NCBI RefSeq assembly: GCF_945605565.1
Contig: NZ_OX216966.1
Span: 1,481,001-1,545,000 of the forward strand
DNA: 64,000 nt
Origin: Paenibacillus dendritiformis
GTDB taxonomy: Bacteria; Bacillota; Bacilli; Paenibacillales; Paenibacillaceae
Direction of reading: 5' to 3'
The translations under genes and the position numbers were made by a program. The notes below the pieces were generated by a model. That model was not told the DNA's origin, ran no database searches, and saw nothing but the letters and a program-made list of their open reading frames with translations. Position 1 is the first letter of the stretch. Every line of letters starts with the position of its first letter. This document shows positions 52,768-62,175 of the stretch, in pieces.

Positions 52768-54219
52768 ATGGCTGAAGCAACAACCATTCGCAACTATGTC
52801 GGAGGGGAATGGAAGGCGTCGACATCAGGCAAGACGGAGCCGGTCTACAATCCGGCGACAGGAGAAATTATCGCGCACGTGCCGCTTTCAAGCCGGGAAG
52901 AGCTGAATGAGGCGGCCGAGGCGGCCGCAGAGTCGTTCAAAACGTGGTCCCGCACCGCCGTGCCGCGCCGGGCGCGCATTATGTTCAAATACCAGCAGCT
53001 CTTGATCGAGCATTGGGATGAGCTGGCGAAGCTCATTACGATGGAGAATGGAAAAAACTACAAGGAAGCATACGGCGAGGTGCAGCGCGGCATCGAATGC
53101 GTCGAATTTGCCGCCGGCGCCCCGACGCTCATGATGGGCAAGCAGCTGCCCGACATCGCGACGAACATCGAATCCGGCATGTATCGTTATCCGCTCGGCG
53201 TCGTCGGAGGCATTACGCCATTCAATTTCCCGATGATGGTGCCGTGCTGGATGTTCCCGCTTGCGATCGCCTGCGGCAACACGTTCGTGCTGAAGCCGTC
53301 CGAGCGCACGCCGCTGCTGGCTTGCCGCTTGGCGGAGCTGATGGAGGAAGCGGGCCTGCCTCGCGGCGTGCTCAACATCGTGCATGGCGCGCATGACGTC
53401 GTGAACGGCCTGCTCGATCATCCGTTGGTCAAGGCGATTTCCTTCGTTGGCTCCCAGCCTGTCGGCGAGTACGTCTATAAGCGCGGAACGGCGAACCTGA
53501 AGCGTGTGCAAGCGTTGACCGGAGCCAAAAACCATTCGATTGTCATGGAGGACGCCGATTTGGAGCTTGCCGCGACGCAGATCATCAATGCCGCCTTCGG
53601 CTCCGCCGGAGAGCGCTGCATGGCTTGCGCGGTTGTTCTTGTGCAGGAATCGGTCGCGGATGAGCTTGTATCGCGTCTGGCCAAAGCTTCCGACGAGCTT
53701 ATTATCGGCAATGGAGCACGGGAGGACGTCTTCCTCGGGCCGGTTATCCGCGAAGCGCATAAGGAACGCGCGCTTGGTTATATCGACTCCGGCGTCCAGG
53801 AAGGGGCACGGCTTGTCCGCGACGGCCGCCGAGATGCGGAAGCGAGCGGCGAGGGCTACTTTATGGGGCCGACGATTTTTGATAATGTGACGCAGGAAAT
53901 GAAAATTTGGCAGGATGAGATTTTCGCGCCGGTGCTGTCGGTTGTGCGCGTGAAAGATCTGGATGAAGCCATCGCGTGGGCGAATGCATCCCGGTTCGCG
54001 AATGGCGCCTGCCTCTTTACCGGAAGCGGCGCTTATATGCGCCAGTTCCGCGAGCATATCGATGCGGGCATGCTCGGCGTGAACGTGGGCGTTCCGGCGC
54101 CAATGGCGTTCTTCCCGTTCTCGGGCTGGAAGGATTCCTTTTATGGCGACCTGCATGCGAACGGAACGGATGGGGTGGAATTTTATACGCGCAAAAAGAT
54201 GATTACTACGCGCTGGTAA
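52768..54219 (+). CDS. iolA: Methylmalonate-semialdehyde dehydrogenase
   Basis: 483 residues from ATG 52768 (GGGAGGAG at seven to fourteen bases). Aldehyde dehydrogenase fold: Rossmann part with [16 protein letters not shown], glutamate-equivalent region MEDADLELA, and nucleophile C284 in [12 protein letters not shown]. IolA converts malonate semialdehyde, the last inositol intermediate, to acetyl-CoA with CoA and NAD+ and does not need an activating glutamate. Co-transcribed with iolC and iolD. Confidence 0.94.
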   Translation: MAEATTIRNYVGGEWKASTSGKTEPVYNPATGEIIAHVPLSSREELNEAAEAAAESFKTWSRTAVPRRARIMFKYQQLLIEHWDELAKLITMENGKNYKEAYGEVQRGIECVEFAAGAPTLMMGKQLPDIATNIESGMYRYPLGVVGGITPFNFPMMVPCWMFPLAIACGNTFVLKPSERTPLLACRLAELMEEAGLPRGVLNIVHGAHDVVNGLLDHPLVKAISFVGSQPVGEYVYKRGTANLKRVQALTGAKNHSIVMEDADLELAATQIINAAFGSAGERCMACAVVLVQESVADELVSRLAKASDELIIGNGAREDVFLGPVIREAHKERALGYIDSGVQEGARLVRDGRRDAEASGEGYFMGPTIFDNVTQEMKIWQDEIFAPVLSVVRVKDLDEAIAWANASRFANGACLFTGSGAYMRQFREHIDAGMLGVNVGVPAPMAFFPFSGWKDSFYGDLHANGTDGVEFYTRKKMITTRW

Positions 54220-54233
54220 GGACGGTGTTCGGA

Positions 54234-56168
54234 ATGGAAACGATTCGCTTGACGACGGCCCAAGCGCTCGTCAAATTTCTCGATCAGCAGTATATCGAGT
54301 TTGACGGAGAGGAGCAGCGCTTTGTCAAAGGGATTTTTACGATATTCGGCCATGGCAATGTGCTCGGCTTAGGCCAGGCGCTGGAGGAAGACTGCGGCGG
54401 CCTGGAAGTATACCAAGGGCGCAACGAGCAAGGAATGGCCCATGCCGCGGTGGCGTTCGCGAAGCAGATGCGGCGCAGGCAGATCTGTGCCTGCACGTCG
54501 TCGGTCGGGCCTGGCGCCGCCAATATGGTGACGGCCGCAGCCACGGCGACGGCCAATCAGATTCCGGTATTGCTGCTGCCGGGGGACACGTTCGCCTCGC
54601 GCCAGCCCGATCCGGTGCTGCAGCAGATCGAACAGCCGCATGACCTGACGGTATCGACGAATGACGCGTTCCGTCCGGTCAGCAAATATTGGGACCGCAT
54701 CATGCGGCCGGAGCAGTTGATGACCGCGCTTCTTCATGCGATGCGCGTACTGACGAATCCGGCCGATACGGGAGCGGTCACGATCGCGCTGCCGCAGGAT
54801 GTGCAGGGGGAAGCGTATGATTACCCTGCATCGTTTTTCGCGAAGCGCATGCATCGGATAGACCGCCGCCCGGCGTCGGAAGCGGCGCTCGAAGATGCGG
54901 TCCGGCTCATGATGAGCAAGCGCAAGCCGCTGATCATCTGCGGGGGCGGCGTTCGTTACTCCGAGGCCGGAGCGGAGCTGCAAGCCTTTGCGGAAGCTTT
55001 GCACATTCCGCTGGCAGAGACGCAGGCGGGCAAGAGCGCGGTGCCGGGTTCGCACCCGCTCAATCTCGGCGGCGTCGGGGTAACTGGCAACGGAGCGGCG
55101 AACGCGATCGCCAAGGAGGCCGATCTCATTATCGGCGTCGGCACGCGTTTCACCGACTTCACGACCGGCTCGAAGGAGCTGTTCAGCGGCCCCGGCACGG
55201 ACATCCTGACGGTGAACGTGTCCGAGTTCCATGCGCTCAAGCTGGAGGCGACACCGGTCGTGGCCGATGCGAAGGCCGCGCTGATTGCGCTGCGGCAGCG
55301 GCTGGAGGCGGCCGGGTACCGCTCGGGCTATACGACCGAGATTGAAGCGGCGCGCGCCGCCTGGAGCGAGGAGTGGAAGCGCCTGGCCGGCATCCAGTAC
55401 GCGGCCGGCGCGTTCACGCCCGAAGTCTCGGGGCATTTGGATGAGGCGCTGCCGGAATATGCCGAGGCGCTCGGCAGCTGCCTGACGCAGACCCGGGTGC
55501 TGGCGGCATTGAACCGGCTGCTCGGAGACGACGCCGTCGTCGTAGGCGCCTCGGGGAGCTTGCCTGGCGACCTGCAGCGGATGTGGGTGGCCGAAGCGCC
55601 CCATTCGTACCATATGGAATACGGATATTCCTGCATGGGCTATGAAATTTCGGGGGCGCTTGGCGTGAAGATGGCGGAGCCGGATCGCGAAGTGTATGCG
55701 TTCGCGGGGGATGGAAGCTACCTGATGCTTCACTCCGAGCTCGTCACGAGCATTCAGGAAGGACAAAAGATTAATGTGCTGCTGTTCGACAACAATGGCT
55801 TCGGCTGCATTAACAACCTGCAAATGGGACACGGCATGGGCAGCTTCGGAACGGAATTCCGCGCCCGCAATACATCCACCGGCAAGCTGGACGGCCCGCT
55901 TGTCGGCATTGATTTCGCCCGCAGCGCCGCAGGCTACGGCGTGATAACCTATACGGCTCGCACGCTGGAGGAGCTGGAGCAGGCCGTCGCGGACGCGAAG
56001 CGGCAGACGGTCTCCACGCTCATTGATATCAAAGTGCTGCCGAAGACGATGACGAACGGTTACGGCGCTTGGTGGAACGTCGGCGTCGCAGAAGTGTCCG
56101 GGAAGCCGGACATTGCGCGCGCGAGCGAGGAGCGGCGGCGGTTTTTGCAGCAAGCAAGACCTTATTAA
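54234..56168 (+). CDS. iolD: 3D-trihydroxycyclohexane-1,2-dione hydrolase
   Basis: 644 residues from ATG 54234 with AAGGACGG upstream; the frame extends further up inside iolA. ThDP-dependent enzyme: N-terminal pyrimidine-binding domain with the catalytic glutamate region ([14 protein letters not shown]), central domain, and C-terminal ThDP-binding [11 protein letters not shown]...[10 protein letters not shown] motif with metal-binding aspartate. It opens the ring of the dione intermediate, giving 5-deoxyglucuronate. It starts 14 bases after iolA. Confidence 0.95.
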   Translation: METIRLTTAQALVKFLDQQYIEFDGEEQRFVKGIFTIFGHGNVLGLGQALEEDCGGLEVYQGRNEQGMAHAAVAFAKQMRRRQICACTSSVGPGAANMVTAAATATANQIPVLLLPGDTFASRQPDPVLQQIEQPHDLTVSTNDAFRPVSKYWDRIMRPEQLMTALLHAMRVLTNPADTGAVTIALPQDVQGEAYDYPASFFAKRMHRIDRRPASEAALEDAVRLMMSKRKPLIICGGGVRYSEAGAELQAFAEALHIPLAETQAGKSAVPGSHPLNLGGVGVTGNGAANAIAKEADLIIGVGTRFTDFTTGSKELFSGPGTDILTVNVSEFHALKLEATPVVADAKAALIALRQRLEAAGYRSGYTTEIEAARAAWSEEWKRLAGIQYAAGAFTPEVSGHLDEALPEYAEALGSCLTQTRVLAALNRLLGDDAVVVGASGSLPGDLQRMWVAEAPHSYHMEYGYSCMGYEISGALGVKMAEPDREVYAFAGDGSYLMLHSELVTSIQEGQKINVLLFDNNGFGCINNLQMGHGMGSFGTEFRARNTSTGKLDGPLVGIDFARSAAGYGVITYTARTLEELEQAVADAKRQTVSTLIDIKVLPKTMTNGYGAWWNVGVAEVSGKPDIARASEERRRFLQQARPY

Positions 56169-56272
56169 TACGAAGACGACAACGAAGATCGCGCCTCGGC
56201 GGAGCGGGCGTGCAGACGCGGCACCCGCCCGGCATTCTGCCGAGGGCGCGATGACATCAGGGAGGAATGGAT

Positions 56273-57169
56273 ATGTTTGCAGCAGGCAGCGTAAAAATAG
56301 GGATTGCACCCATCGGCTGGACGAATGACGATATGCCGGAGCTGGGCGGAGAGAATACGTTCGAGCAATGTGTAAGCGAGATGGCGCTCGCAGGATATGC
56401 GGGCACGGAGGTCGGCAACAAGTACCCGCGGGATACCGGCGCGCTGCAAAAGGCGCTCCGTCTGCGCAAGCTGGAGGTGGCCAGCGCCTGGTTCAGCGCC
56501 TACCTTACCGTTAAGCCGCTGGAAGAGACGACAGCGGCATTTGTTCAACACCGCGACTTCCTGCACGCCATGGGGGCGAAGGTGATTGTCGTATCCGAGC
56601 AGGGGCACAGCGTTCAAGGCATGATGGATACCCCGCTGTTCGAGCGCAAGCCGGTGTTCGGAGAGCAAGATTGGAAGCGCTTAACCGAGGGTCTGCATGT
56701 GCTTGGCGAGTTGGCTAAGGACAAGGATATGGACATCGTGTACCATCATCATATGGGCACAGGCGTGCAGACGGAAGAGGAGATCGCCCGTCTCATGGAG
56801 GGGACGAATCCGGAACTGGTGTCTTTGCTCTACGATACCGGCCATCTTGTGTTCTCGGGCGAAGAGCCGCTGAGCATATTGAACCGCTATATGGACCGGA
56901 TTAAGCATGTCCATTTGAAGGACGTCCGAGCCGACGTGGCGCGCCGCGTGCGCGAGGAGGGGCTCAGCTTCCTGCAGGCGGTGAAGGAAGGCGTATTTAC
57001 CGTTCCCGGAGACGGCTGCATCGACTTCGCGCCGCTATTCCGGGCCTTGTCCGCGGCCGGATACCGCGGCTGGATGCTCGTGGAAGCGGAGCAGGACCCC
57101 GCCAAAGCGAATCCGTTCGAGTACGCGTTGTTAGCGCGAGACTATATTCAGCGCCAAGCTGGCGTATAA
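56273..57169 (+). CDS. iolE: Inosose dehydratase (2-keto-myo-inositol dehydratase)
   Basis: About 298 residues; ATG 56273 is six bases after GGAGGA, while ATG 56267 directly abuts it. TIM barrel of the sugar isomerase/epimerase type with metal ligands in VSEQGHS, HHHMGTG, YDTGHLVFSG and HVHLKDV. It dehydrates 2-keto-myo-inositol to the dione substrate of IolD. It follows iolD by 104 bases. Confidence 0.94.
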   Translation: MFAAGSVKIGIAPIGWTNDDMPELGGENTFEQCVSEMALAGYAGTEVGNKYPRDTGALQKALRLRKLEVASAWFSAYLTVKPLEETTAAFVQHRDFLHAMGAKVIVVSEQGHSVQGMMDTPLFERKPVFGEQDWKRLTEGLHVLGELAKDKDMDIVYHHHMGTGVQTEEEIARLMEGTNPELVSLLYDTGHLVFSGEEPLSILNRYMDRIKHVHLKDVRADVARRVREEGLSFLQAVKEGVFTVPGDGCIDFAPLFRALSAAGYRGWMLVEAEQDPAKANPFEYALLARDYIQRQAGV

Positions 57170-57207
57170 GTTGCGAGTTCAGTCAGACGAAGGGGAGAGA
57201 TGGATCT

Positions 57208-58275
57208 ATGGGAGACAACAGAGTCGTATCGGTAGGACTCGTCGGCTTGGGGCGGCTCGGACGGCAGCATGCCGAGAACTTGGCGTATCGCATTCCGAAC
57301 TGCAGACTGACGGCGGTATGCAGCATCAAGGCGGAGGAGGTTGAAGAAGCGCAGGCGCAGTTAGGTGTTCCTTACGGTTATACCGACTATGAGGACATGC
57401 TGCGGAATAAGGAGCTGGACGCGATTTTCATCGCTTCGCCGTCCTCCTATCATTGCGATCAGATTGAAAAGGCATTGGCGGCAGGCTTTCACGTCTTCAG
57501 CGAAAAGCCGCTCGGACTTTATATGGAAGAAGCGCTTCGCGTGCAGGAGGCGGTGCGCAGCCATCCGAATCAGGTATTCATGCTCGGCTTTATGCGGAGA
57601 TATGATCGCTCCTACGTCTATGCCAAGCGGAAAATCGAAGCGGGAGCGATCGGCGAGCCCGTGCTGATTCGCTGTTATGGGCTCGATCCGGCCCAAGCGA
57701 TGCCCGGTTTTTTGCAGTTCGCCAAGAGCAACTACAGCGGAGGCTTGTTCCTCGATATGGCGATACACGACCTGGATTTGGCGCGGTGGTATTTGGGCGT
57801 GGAAGCGGAGCGGGTATGGGCCATCGGCGGCTCTCACCGCTATACGGAGCTGGCGCAGCTGCAAGACGCTGAGACGGGCGCGGCCCTGGTCCAATTTGCC
57901 GGGAATAAAATGGGGGTATTCGTAGCGGGACGCAATTGCGCGCATGGCTATCATATCGAGACGGAGATTATCGGGACGCTCGGAACGCTGCGCATTGGAA
58001 CCGTCCCCGAGAAAAATCAGGTGGCGATCATGGACGACCGCGGCGTGGTGCGCGAATGTGCGCAAGGCTTCCTGGAGCGGTTCGAGCAGGCTTATTTGGA
58101 TGAGGCGATTGAATTTGTGGAGGCCATTCTTGAGGGAAGACAACCGGGAGTCAGGGTGGAAGACGGGGTGCTGTCGACCGCGCTTGGGTATGCATGCAAG
58201 GAATCGTATGACACCGGCCGATTGGTTGAGGTGTGTGCGCCTGCAGCCTTAAGCGGCTCGCACGATACGAGGTAG
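57208..58275 (+). CDS. Gfo/Idh/MocA dehydrogenase, probable second inositol dehydrogenase
   Basis: 355 residues with the GLVGLGRLGRQHAEN cofactor motif, FSEKPLGL near residue 96 and MAIHDLDLARWY near 190 (catalytic His/Asp region). It lies in the iol operon between iolE and the symporter gene, so it likely handles an inositol stereoisomer such as scyllo-inositol (IolX/IolW-type role), or another cyclitol. GGGGAGAG precedes the ATG. Confidence 0.85.
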   Translation: MGDNRVVSVGLVGLGRLGRQHAENLAYRIPNCRLTAVCSIKAEEVEEAQAQLGVPYGYTDYEDMLRNKELDAIFIASPSSYHCDQIEKALAAGFHVFSEKPLGLYMEEALRVQEAVRSHPNQVFMLGFMRRYDRSYVYAKRKIEAGAIGEPVLIRCYGLDPAQAMPGFLQFAKSNYSGGLFLDMAIHDLDLARWYLGVEAERVWAIGGSHRYTELAQLQDAETGAALVQFAGNKMGVFVAGRNCAHGYHIETEIIGTLGTLRIGTVPEKNQVAIMDDRGVVRECAQGFLERFEQAYLDEAIEFVEAILEGRQPGVRVEDGVLSTALGYACKESYDTGRLVEVCAPAALSGSHDTR

Positions 58276-58314
58276 ACTTACAGATCTCTCTACGCGTGGA
58301 GAAGGAGGGCACTC

Positions 58315-59904
58315 ATGACCTACATTACTGTCATTACCTTTTTATTGTACACCGGAATTGTCGCCTGGTACTCCTGGTACAAAACGCGCAGCATTAACCT
58401 CAACAGCTCGGATGGATATTTTCTCGGCGGACGCAGCTTGACTGGTGTTGTAATCGCTTTCTCTCTTCTGTTGACCAATCTGTCGACGGAGCAAATGGTC
58501 GGCTTGAACGGACAAAGCTATGCGACGTCCATGGTCGTCATGGCCTGGGAAGTGACATCCCCGATTGCGCTGATTTTCATGGCGTTTGTGTTTTTGCCCC
58601 GTTATTTGAAGACGGGCATTACGACCATCCCGGATTTTCTGGAGCAGCGCTACGATCTGCGGACGCGCCAGATTATTTCCGTTCTCTTTTTGCTGGGGTA
58701 CGCGGTGGCTTACTTGCCGACGGTCCTGTATTCCGGAGCACTTGTGCTGGATACGATATTCAATATTTCCGACCTGTTCGGCTTGAGTGACTTCAACATC
58801 ATTTTGATCGTGTCGCTTGCGATTGGAATTACGGGGATTGCTTATGTCGTACTTGGCGGATTGCGCGCATGCGCGCTCTCGGATACGCTGAACGGCGTCG
58901 GGCTTATTGTCGGCGGGCTGCTGATTACATTTCTTGGCCTGTTCGCGCTTGGCGGGGGCAGCCTGGTCGAAGGCGTGAACACCTTGCTGCACAAAGAGCC
59001 CGCAAAATTAAACTCGATAGGAGACAGTTCCTCTCCCGTGCCATGGGTTACCATCTTCGCAGGGCTGCTGTTCAACAACCTGTTCTACTGGTGTACGAAT
59101 CAAGCCATCGTCCAGCGTACACTCGGTGCGAAGAACTTGAAGGAAGGACAGAAGGGCGTGCTGTATGCCGGGATGTTCAAAATTTTCGGCGCCTTCTATC
59201 TGGTGCTGCCGGGCATCATCGCGTATCATCTGTTCAACAATTCGTTAAGCAATGCCGATCTGGCTTATCCGTCGCTTGTTATTGAAGTGCTGCCGACGCT
59301 GCTGTCCGGATTTTTCGCAGCCGTTCTGTTCGGCGCGATCTTAAGCTCCTTTAACGGGGCTTTGAACAGCTCGTTGACCTTGTTTACACTCGATATTTAT
59401 AAGCCGATATTCAAGCCGGATGCGACGGAGCAACAATTGGTGAAGGCCGGCAGAAGGTTTGCGATTGCGCTGGGCCTCGTTGCCGTTATCGTAGCGCCAT
59501 TCATTTTGTATGCGCCTTCCGGATTGTATTACTACTTGCAGGAGATGTTCGGGTTTTATAATATCCCGATCATTGCTGCGGTCGTCGTCGGTTTTTTCAG
59601 CAAAAAAGTGCCGGCCATCGCACCCAAGATTGCATTGTGCGTACACGTCGTGCTGTACACCTTATCGAAGTTTTTCATGGGCACGATCAATTTCTTGTAC
59701 ATTTTAAGCGTATTATTCCCGGTATGTGTACTCGTCATGCTTCTTATCGGAAAATGGAAGCCGCGCGAGCAGGATTTCGAGCTGTTCGAATCGGGGAAAG
59801 TCGATTTGACGCCATGGAAACATGCAAAAGTCTTTACGATCGTCATGGTGCTGTTGATGGTGGCCGTATATGTTTTATTCTCTCCTTGGGGCATCGCCGC
59901 ATAA
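58315..59904 (+). CDS. Sodium:solute symporter (SSS family), probable inositol importer
   Basis: 529 residues, about 13-14 membrane segments. N-terminal WYKTRSINLNSSDGYFLGGRSL and LLTNLSTEQMVGLNGQSY are typical of the SSS sugar branch (sodium-site serines and the QYxxG-like helix). Last gene of the rightward iol transcript, terminator after it. Sodium-coupled import of myo-inositol or a related cyclitol is the natural reading, although Bacillus subtilis uses an MFS carrier instead. Confidence 0.88.
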   Translation: MTYITVITFLLYTGIVAWYSWYKTRSINLNSSDGYFLGGRSLTGVVIAFSLLLTNLSTEQMVGLNGQSYATSMVVMAWEVTSPIALIFMAFVFLPRYLKTGITTIPDFLEQRYDLRTRQIISVLFLLGYAVAYLPTVLYSGALVLDTIFNISDLFGLSDFNIILIVSLAIGITGIAYVVLGGLRACALSDTLNGVGLIVGGLLITFLGLFALGGGSLVEGVNTLLHKEPAKLNSIGDSSSPVPWVTIFAGLLFNNLFYWCTNQAIVQRTLGAKNLKEGQKGVLYAGMFKIFGAFYLVLPGIIAYHLFNNSLSNADLAYPSLVIEVLPTLLSGFFAAVLFGAILSSFNGALNSSLTLFTLDIYKPIFKPDATEQQLVKAGRRFAIALGLVAVIVAPFILYAPSGLYYYLQEMFGFYNIPIIAAVVVGFFSKKVPAIAPKIALCVHVVLYTLSKFFMGTINFLYILSVLFPVCVLVMLLIGKWKPREQDFELFESGKVDLTPWKHAKVFTIVMVLLMVAVYVLFSPWGIAA

Positions 59905-59950
59905 TTACGGACAGATTCTTACTTCCAGAGCGGTTCATCTTCTTCAGCAC

Positions 59951-59981
59951 AAAAGCTGCCGAACGCGTCGGCAGCTTTTTT
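59951..59981 (+). terminator. Rho-independent terminator of the rightward iol operon
   Basis: AAAAGCTGCCGA pairs with TCGGCAGCTTTTTT around loop ACGCG; strong stem and T-run. Confidence 0.9.
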
Positions 59982-60017
59982 CTTGGGCTGTCACATGATT
60001 CTTCCTTCGAAGTATGA

Positions 60018-60046
60018 TATAGTGTAACTCAGAGGTAAGCGATTAC
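60018..60046 (+). promoter_or_regulatory. Promoter and iol-like operator of the isomerase gene
   Basis: TATAGT (60018-60023) followed by GTAAGCGATTAC (60035-60046), a near palindrome close to the TAAGCGCTTA operators at 51445 and 51655 and at a similar distance from the -10. The -35 is less clear. Suggests this gene belongs to the same regulon. Confidence 0.5.
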
Positions 60047-60124
60047 ATCTGGAGGTTTGTGTTATCGGTATCCCCAAGGGGTTGTCTCCAGAGACTATAT
60101 CATTTTAATGAAGAGGTGGATGCG

Positions 60125-60997
60125 ATGAAAGCAGGTCTCAGCACGTACAGTCTGCTGCAAGCGATCAGAGCGGGCGAGATGACGGTATTGGACGTTATTG
60201 ACTGGATTGCCGACAACGGCGGGGAGCATATGGAGATTGTTCCTTACGGCTTTACTTTGGTCGACAATCCGGAATTGGCGGATGCCGTTCGCGATAAGGC
60301 GAAGGAGCGCGGCATTGAACTCTCGAACTACTCGATGCCGGCCAACTTCGTTCAGGAGACAGAGGAAGCCTTCGAGGCGGAAGTCGAACGCGTCAAGCAG
60401 CATGTCGATCTCCTGCATCGGATGAGGATCAAGCATATGCGCCATGATGTCACGGCGTTCACCCTGCCGAAGGAGCAAATGACGATCGAATGGTTCGAGG
60501 CGAATCTGCATCTGATGGTGGAAGGAAGCCGCCGGATTGCGGATTATGCGGCACAGTTCGGCATTACGACGACCTTGGAAAACCACGGCTTCTCTGCTCA
60601 AGCAAGCGACCGCGTGCAGCGTATATTGTTATCGGTAAACCGTCCGAATTTCAAAACGACGCTCGATGTCGGGAACTTCCTGTGCGTCGATGAGAATCCG
60701 CTTGTCGGCGTGAAGAAAAACTTGCCGTATGCTTCGCTGGTCCATGTGAAGGATTTTTATGTGCGTCCATTCTATGAGCATCCGGGCGAGGGAGACTGGT
60801 TCCTGACGGCGAACGATAATTATTTGCGTGGAGCGATTCTGGGCCAGGGCGACTTGCCGATGCGGGAGATCATCAAGCTTATCAAGCAATCCGGTTATGA
60901 CGGATATATTACGCTTGAGTTCGAGGGTATGGAAGATTGCCGGGTCGGCTCATCGATCGGATTGAAAAATTTGAAGCGTTTCTGGGATGAAGCCTAA
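60125..60997 (+). CDS. TIM-barrel sugar isomerase/epimerase
   Basis: 290 residues from ATG 60125 (GAAGAGGTGG upstream; an earlier in-frame ATG at 60059 lies in the leader). Xylose-isomerase-like TIM barrel with metal ligands in TTLENHGF, TLDVGNF, VHVKDFY and ITLEFEG. Related to IolI/IolH-type inosose isomerases and to other sugar epimerases. The iol-like operator upstream supports a role in inositol isomer use. It is transcribed alone and ends at its own terminator. Confidence 0.82.
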   Translation: MKAGLSTYSLLQAIRAGEMTVLDVIDWIADNGGEHMEIVPYGFTLVDNPELADAVRDKAKERGIELSNYSMPANFVQETEEAFEAEVERVKQHVDLLHRMRIKHMRHDVTAFTLPKEQMTIEWFEANLHLMVEGSRRIADYAAQFGITTTLENHGFSAQASDRVQRILLSVNRPNFKTTLDVGNFLCVDENPLVGVKKNLPYASLVHVKDFYVRPFYEHPGEGDWFLTANDNYLRGAILGQGDLPMREIIKLIKQSGYDGYITLEFEGMEDCRVGSSIGLKNLKRFWDEA

Positions 60998-61040
60998 GCG
61001 TTAGTACGGGGCATTTTTTCATAAAAATAACATGCAGGGA

Positions 61041-61078
61041 AAGGCCGTTCTCGCCATTAGCGGGAAACGGTCTTTCTT
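61041..61078 (+). terminator. Rho-independent terminator
   Basis: GGCCGTTCTCGC pairs with GCGGGAAACGGTC around loop CATTA, then TTTCTT. The 61079-61325 stretch after it holds no gene. Confidence 0.75.
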
Positions 61079-61325
61079 CATTAGAAGGGGGGATGGGGGC
61101 TGCGCTTCTTTCAACCACTATCCCATTGACTCAGAATGAGCGGCCCTCTGCTCAGTTAATGGTGTGATTGATGGCTTGAGTGGGTGCTAGTAACGGGGAG
61201 GGGATCCTGAGCGAGGGGGAGAGTGTGCATAAGGTCCGGCAACAACCTTTTTTGGTATGTTGGAAATGCAACCTTGCAGCCGCTTGATCGCATCTATGTA
61301 TATAGAGAGCCAATGGGGGGAGAAG

Positions 61326-61868
61326 ATGAACGCCGAACAGGAATGGGTGACAAGGCTGCGCGGCGGCGACCGCGAAGCGCTGCGTTCGCTCATGGATGCA
61401 TACGGTCATGACGTCATGCGGATGGCTGCCTTGCTGCTTGGCGATCGGCATGGCGCTGAGGACATCAGCCAGGAAGTGTTCTGGACCGTGTTCCGCCGAA
61501 TTCATCAGAAGTCGGAAAACGGCAGCTTACGGGCATGGATCATGAAGATTACGGTGAATCTGTGCCGGGCCCAGATGCGGAAGGCGTCATGGAAGCGGCT
61601 CTTCTTCACGGAGCAGCCGTGGCGGAATGAGATCTCCTCCATCGGAACCACGGAAGCGGTGGCGCTGCGCCTCACGTTGGGGGAATGCATTCAGAAGCTG
61701 TCTTATCCAGATCGGGAGATCATCGTGCTTCATTATTTTCAAGATTGGGCCATTGCCGACATAAGCGCCGTACTAGGACAGCCCGAAGGTACGGTGAAGA
61801 GCAGACTGTCGCGTGCGCGGAGCAAGCTTGAACGAATCTTGAAGGAAAGCGGGTGGGAGCATGAGTGA
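61326..61868 (+). CDS. ECF-type RNA polymerase sigma factor
   Basis: 180 residues from ATG 61326 (GGGGGGAGAA before it). Region 2 (GDREALRSLMDAYGHDV ... GAEDISQEVFWTVFRR) and region 4 (LSYPDREIIVLHYFQDWAIADISAVLGQPEGTVKSRLSRAR) are complete, with no extra domains. ECF factors direct transcription of extracytoplasmic stress or surface genes and usually activate their own operon. Its stop overlaps the start of the next gene, a membrane protein expected to act as its anti-sigma factor. Confidence 0.92.
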   Translation: MNAEQEWVTRLRGGDREALRSLMDAYGHDVMRMAALLLGDRHGAEDISQEVFWTVFRRIHQKSENGSLRAWIMKITVNLCRAQMRKASWKRLFFTEQPWRNEISSIGTTEAVALRLTLGECIQKLSYPDREIIVLHYFQDWAIADISAVLGQPEGTVKSRLSRARSKLERILKESGWEHE

Positions 61869-62175
61869 GCGTTGGCGCGAGGCGCTGCAGGAAGAGATGA
61901 CGCAGGTGGCATTTACCGAGAAAATGAAGCAAGAGGTGATCGCGCATGCGAAGCCTTCCCTGTGGGAGCGTGAAATCCGGATTCCGCTGCGCTTGGCGAT
62001 TCCGGGCTTATTCCTGTCGCTGCTCCTCGCACTCTCCCCGCTGCTCCTGCCTGGGGGGACAGGCGAGTCGGATCGGATGGCTAAGGATGAGACGGCCGCA
62101 TCGGAAGACAGCTTCGTCTACGTGGGCGGCATCTATATTCGGGCTTCGCTGCTGGAGAAGGAGGGAAGAGATTGA
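61861..62175 (+). CDS. Small single-pass membrane protein, putative anti-sigma factor
   Basis: 104 residues. A cytoplasmic N-terminal part of about 40 residues, one hydrophobic segment (LRLAIPGLFLSLLLALSPLLL) and a short outer part. It contains no cysteine, so it lacks the HxxxCxxC zinc motif of ZAS-type anti-sigma factors. Placement directly after, and overlapping, the ECF sigma gene is the main evidence for an anti-sigma role. Short for the family; part of the sensor function may lie in the next protein. Confidence 0.65.
   Translation: MSERWREALQEEMTQVAFTEKMKQEVIAHAKPSLWEREIRIPLRLAIPGLFLSLLLALSPLLLPGGTGESDRMAKDETAASEDSFVYVGGIYIRASLLEKEGRD

Noticed and set aside
53976..54233. Longer N-terminus for iolD
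   Set aside because: The upstream part lies inside iolA in another frame and does not fit the ThDP enzyme family; ATG 54234 gives the normal start.
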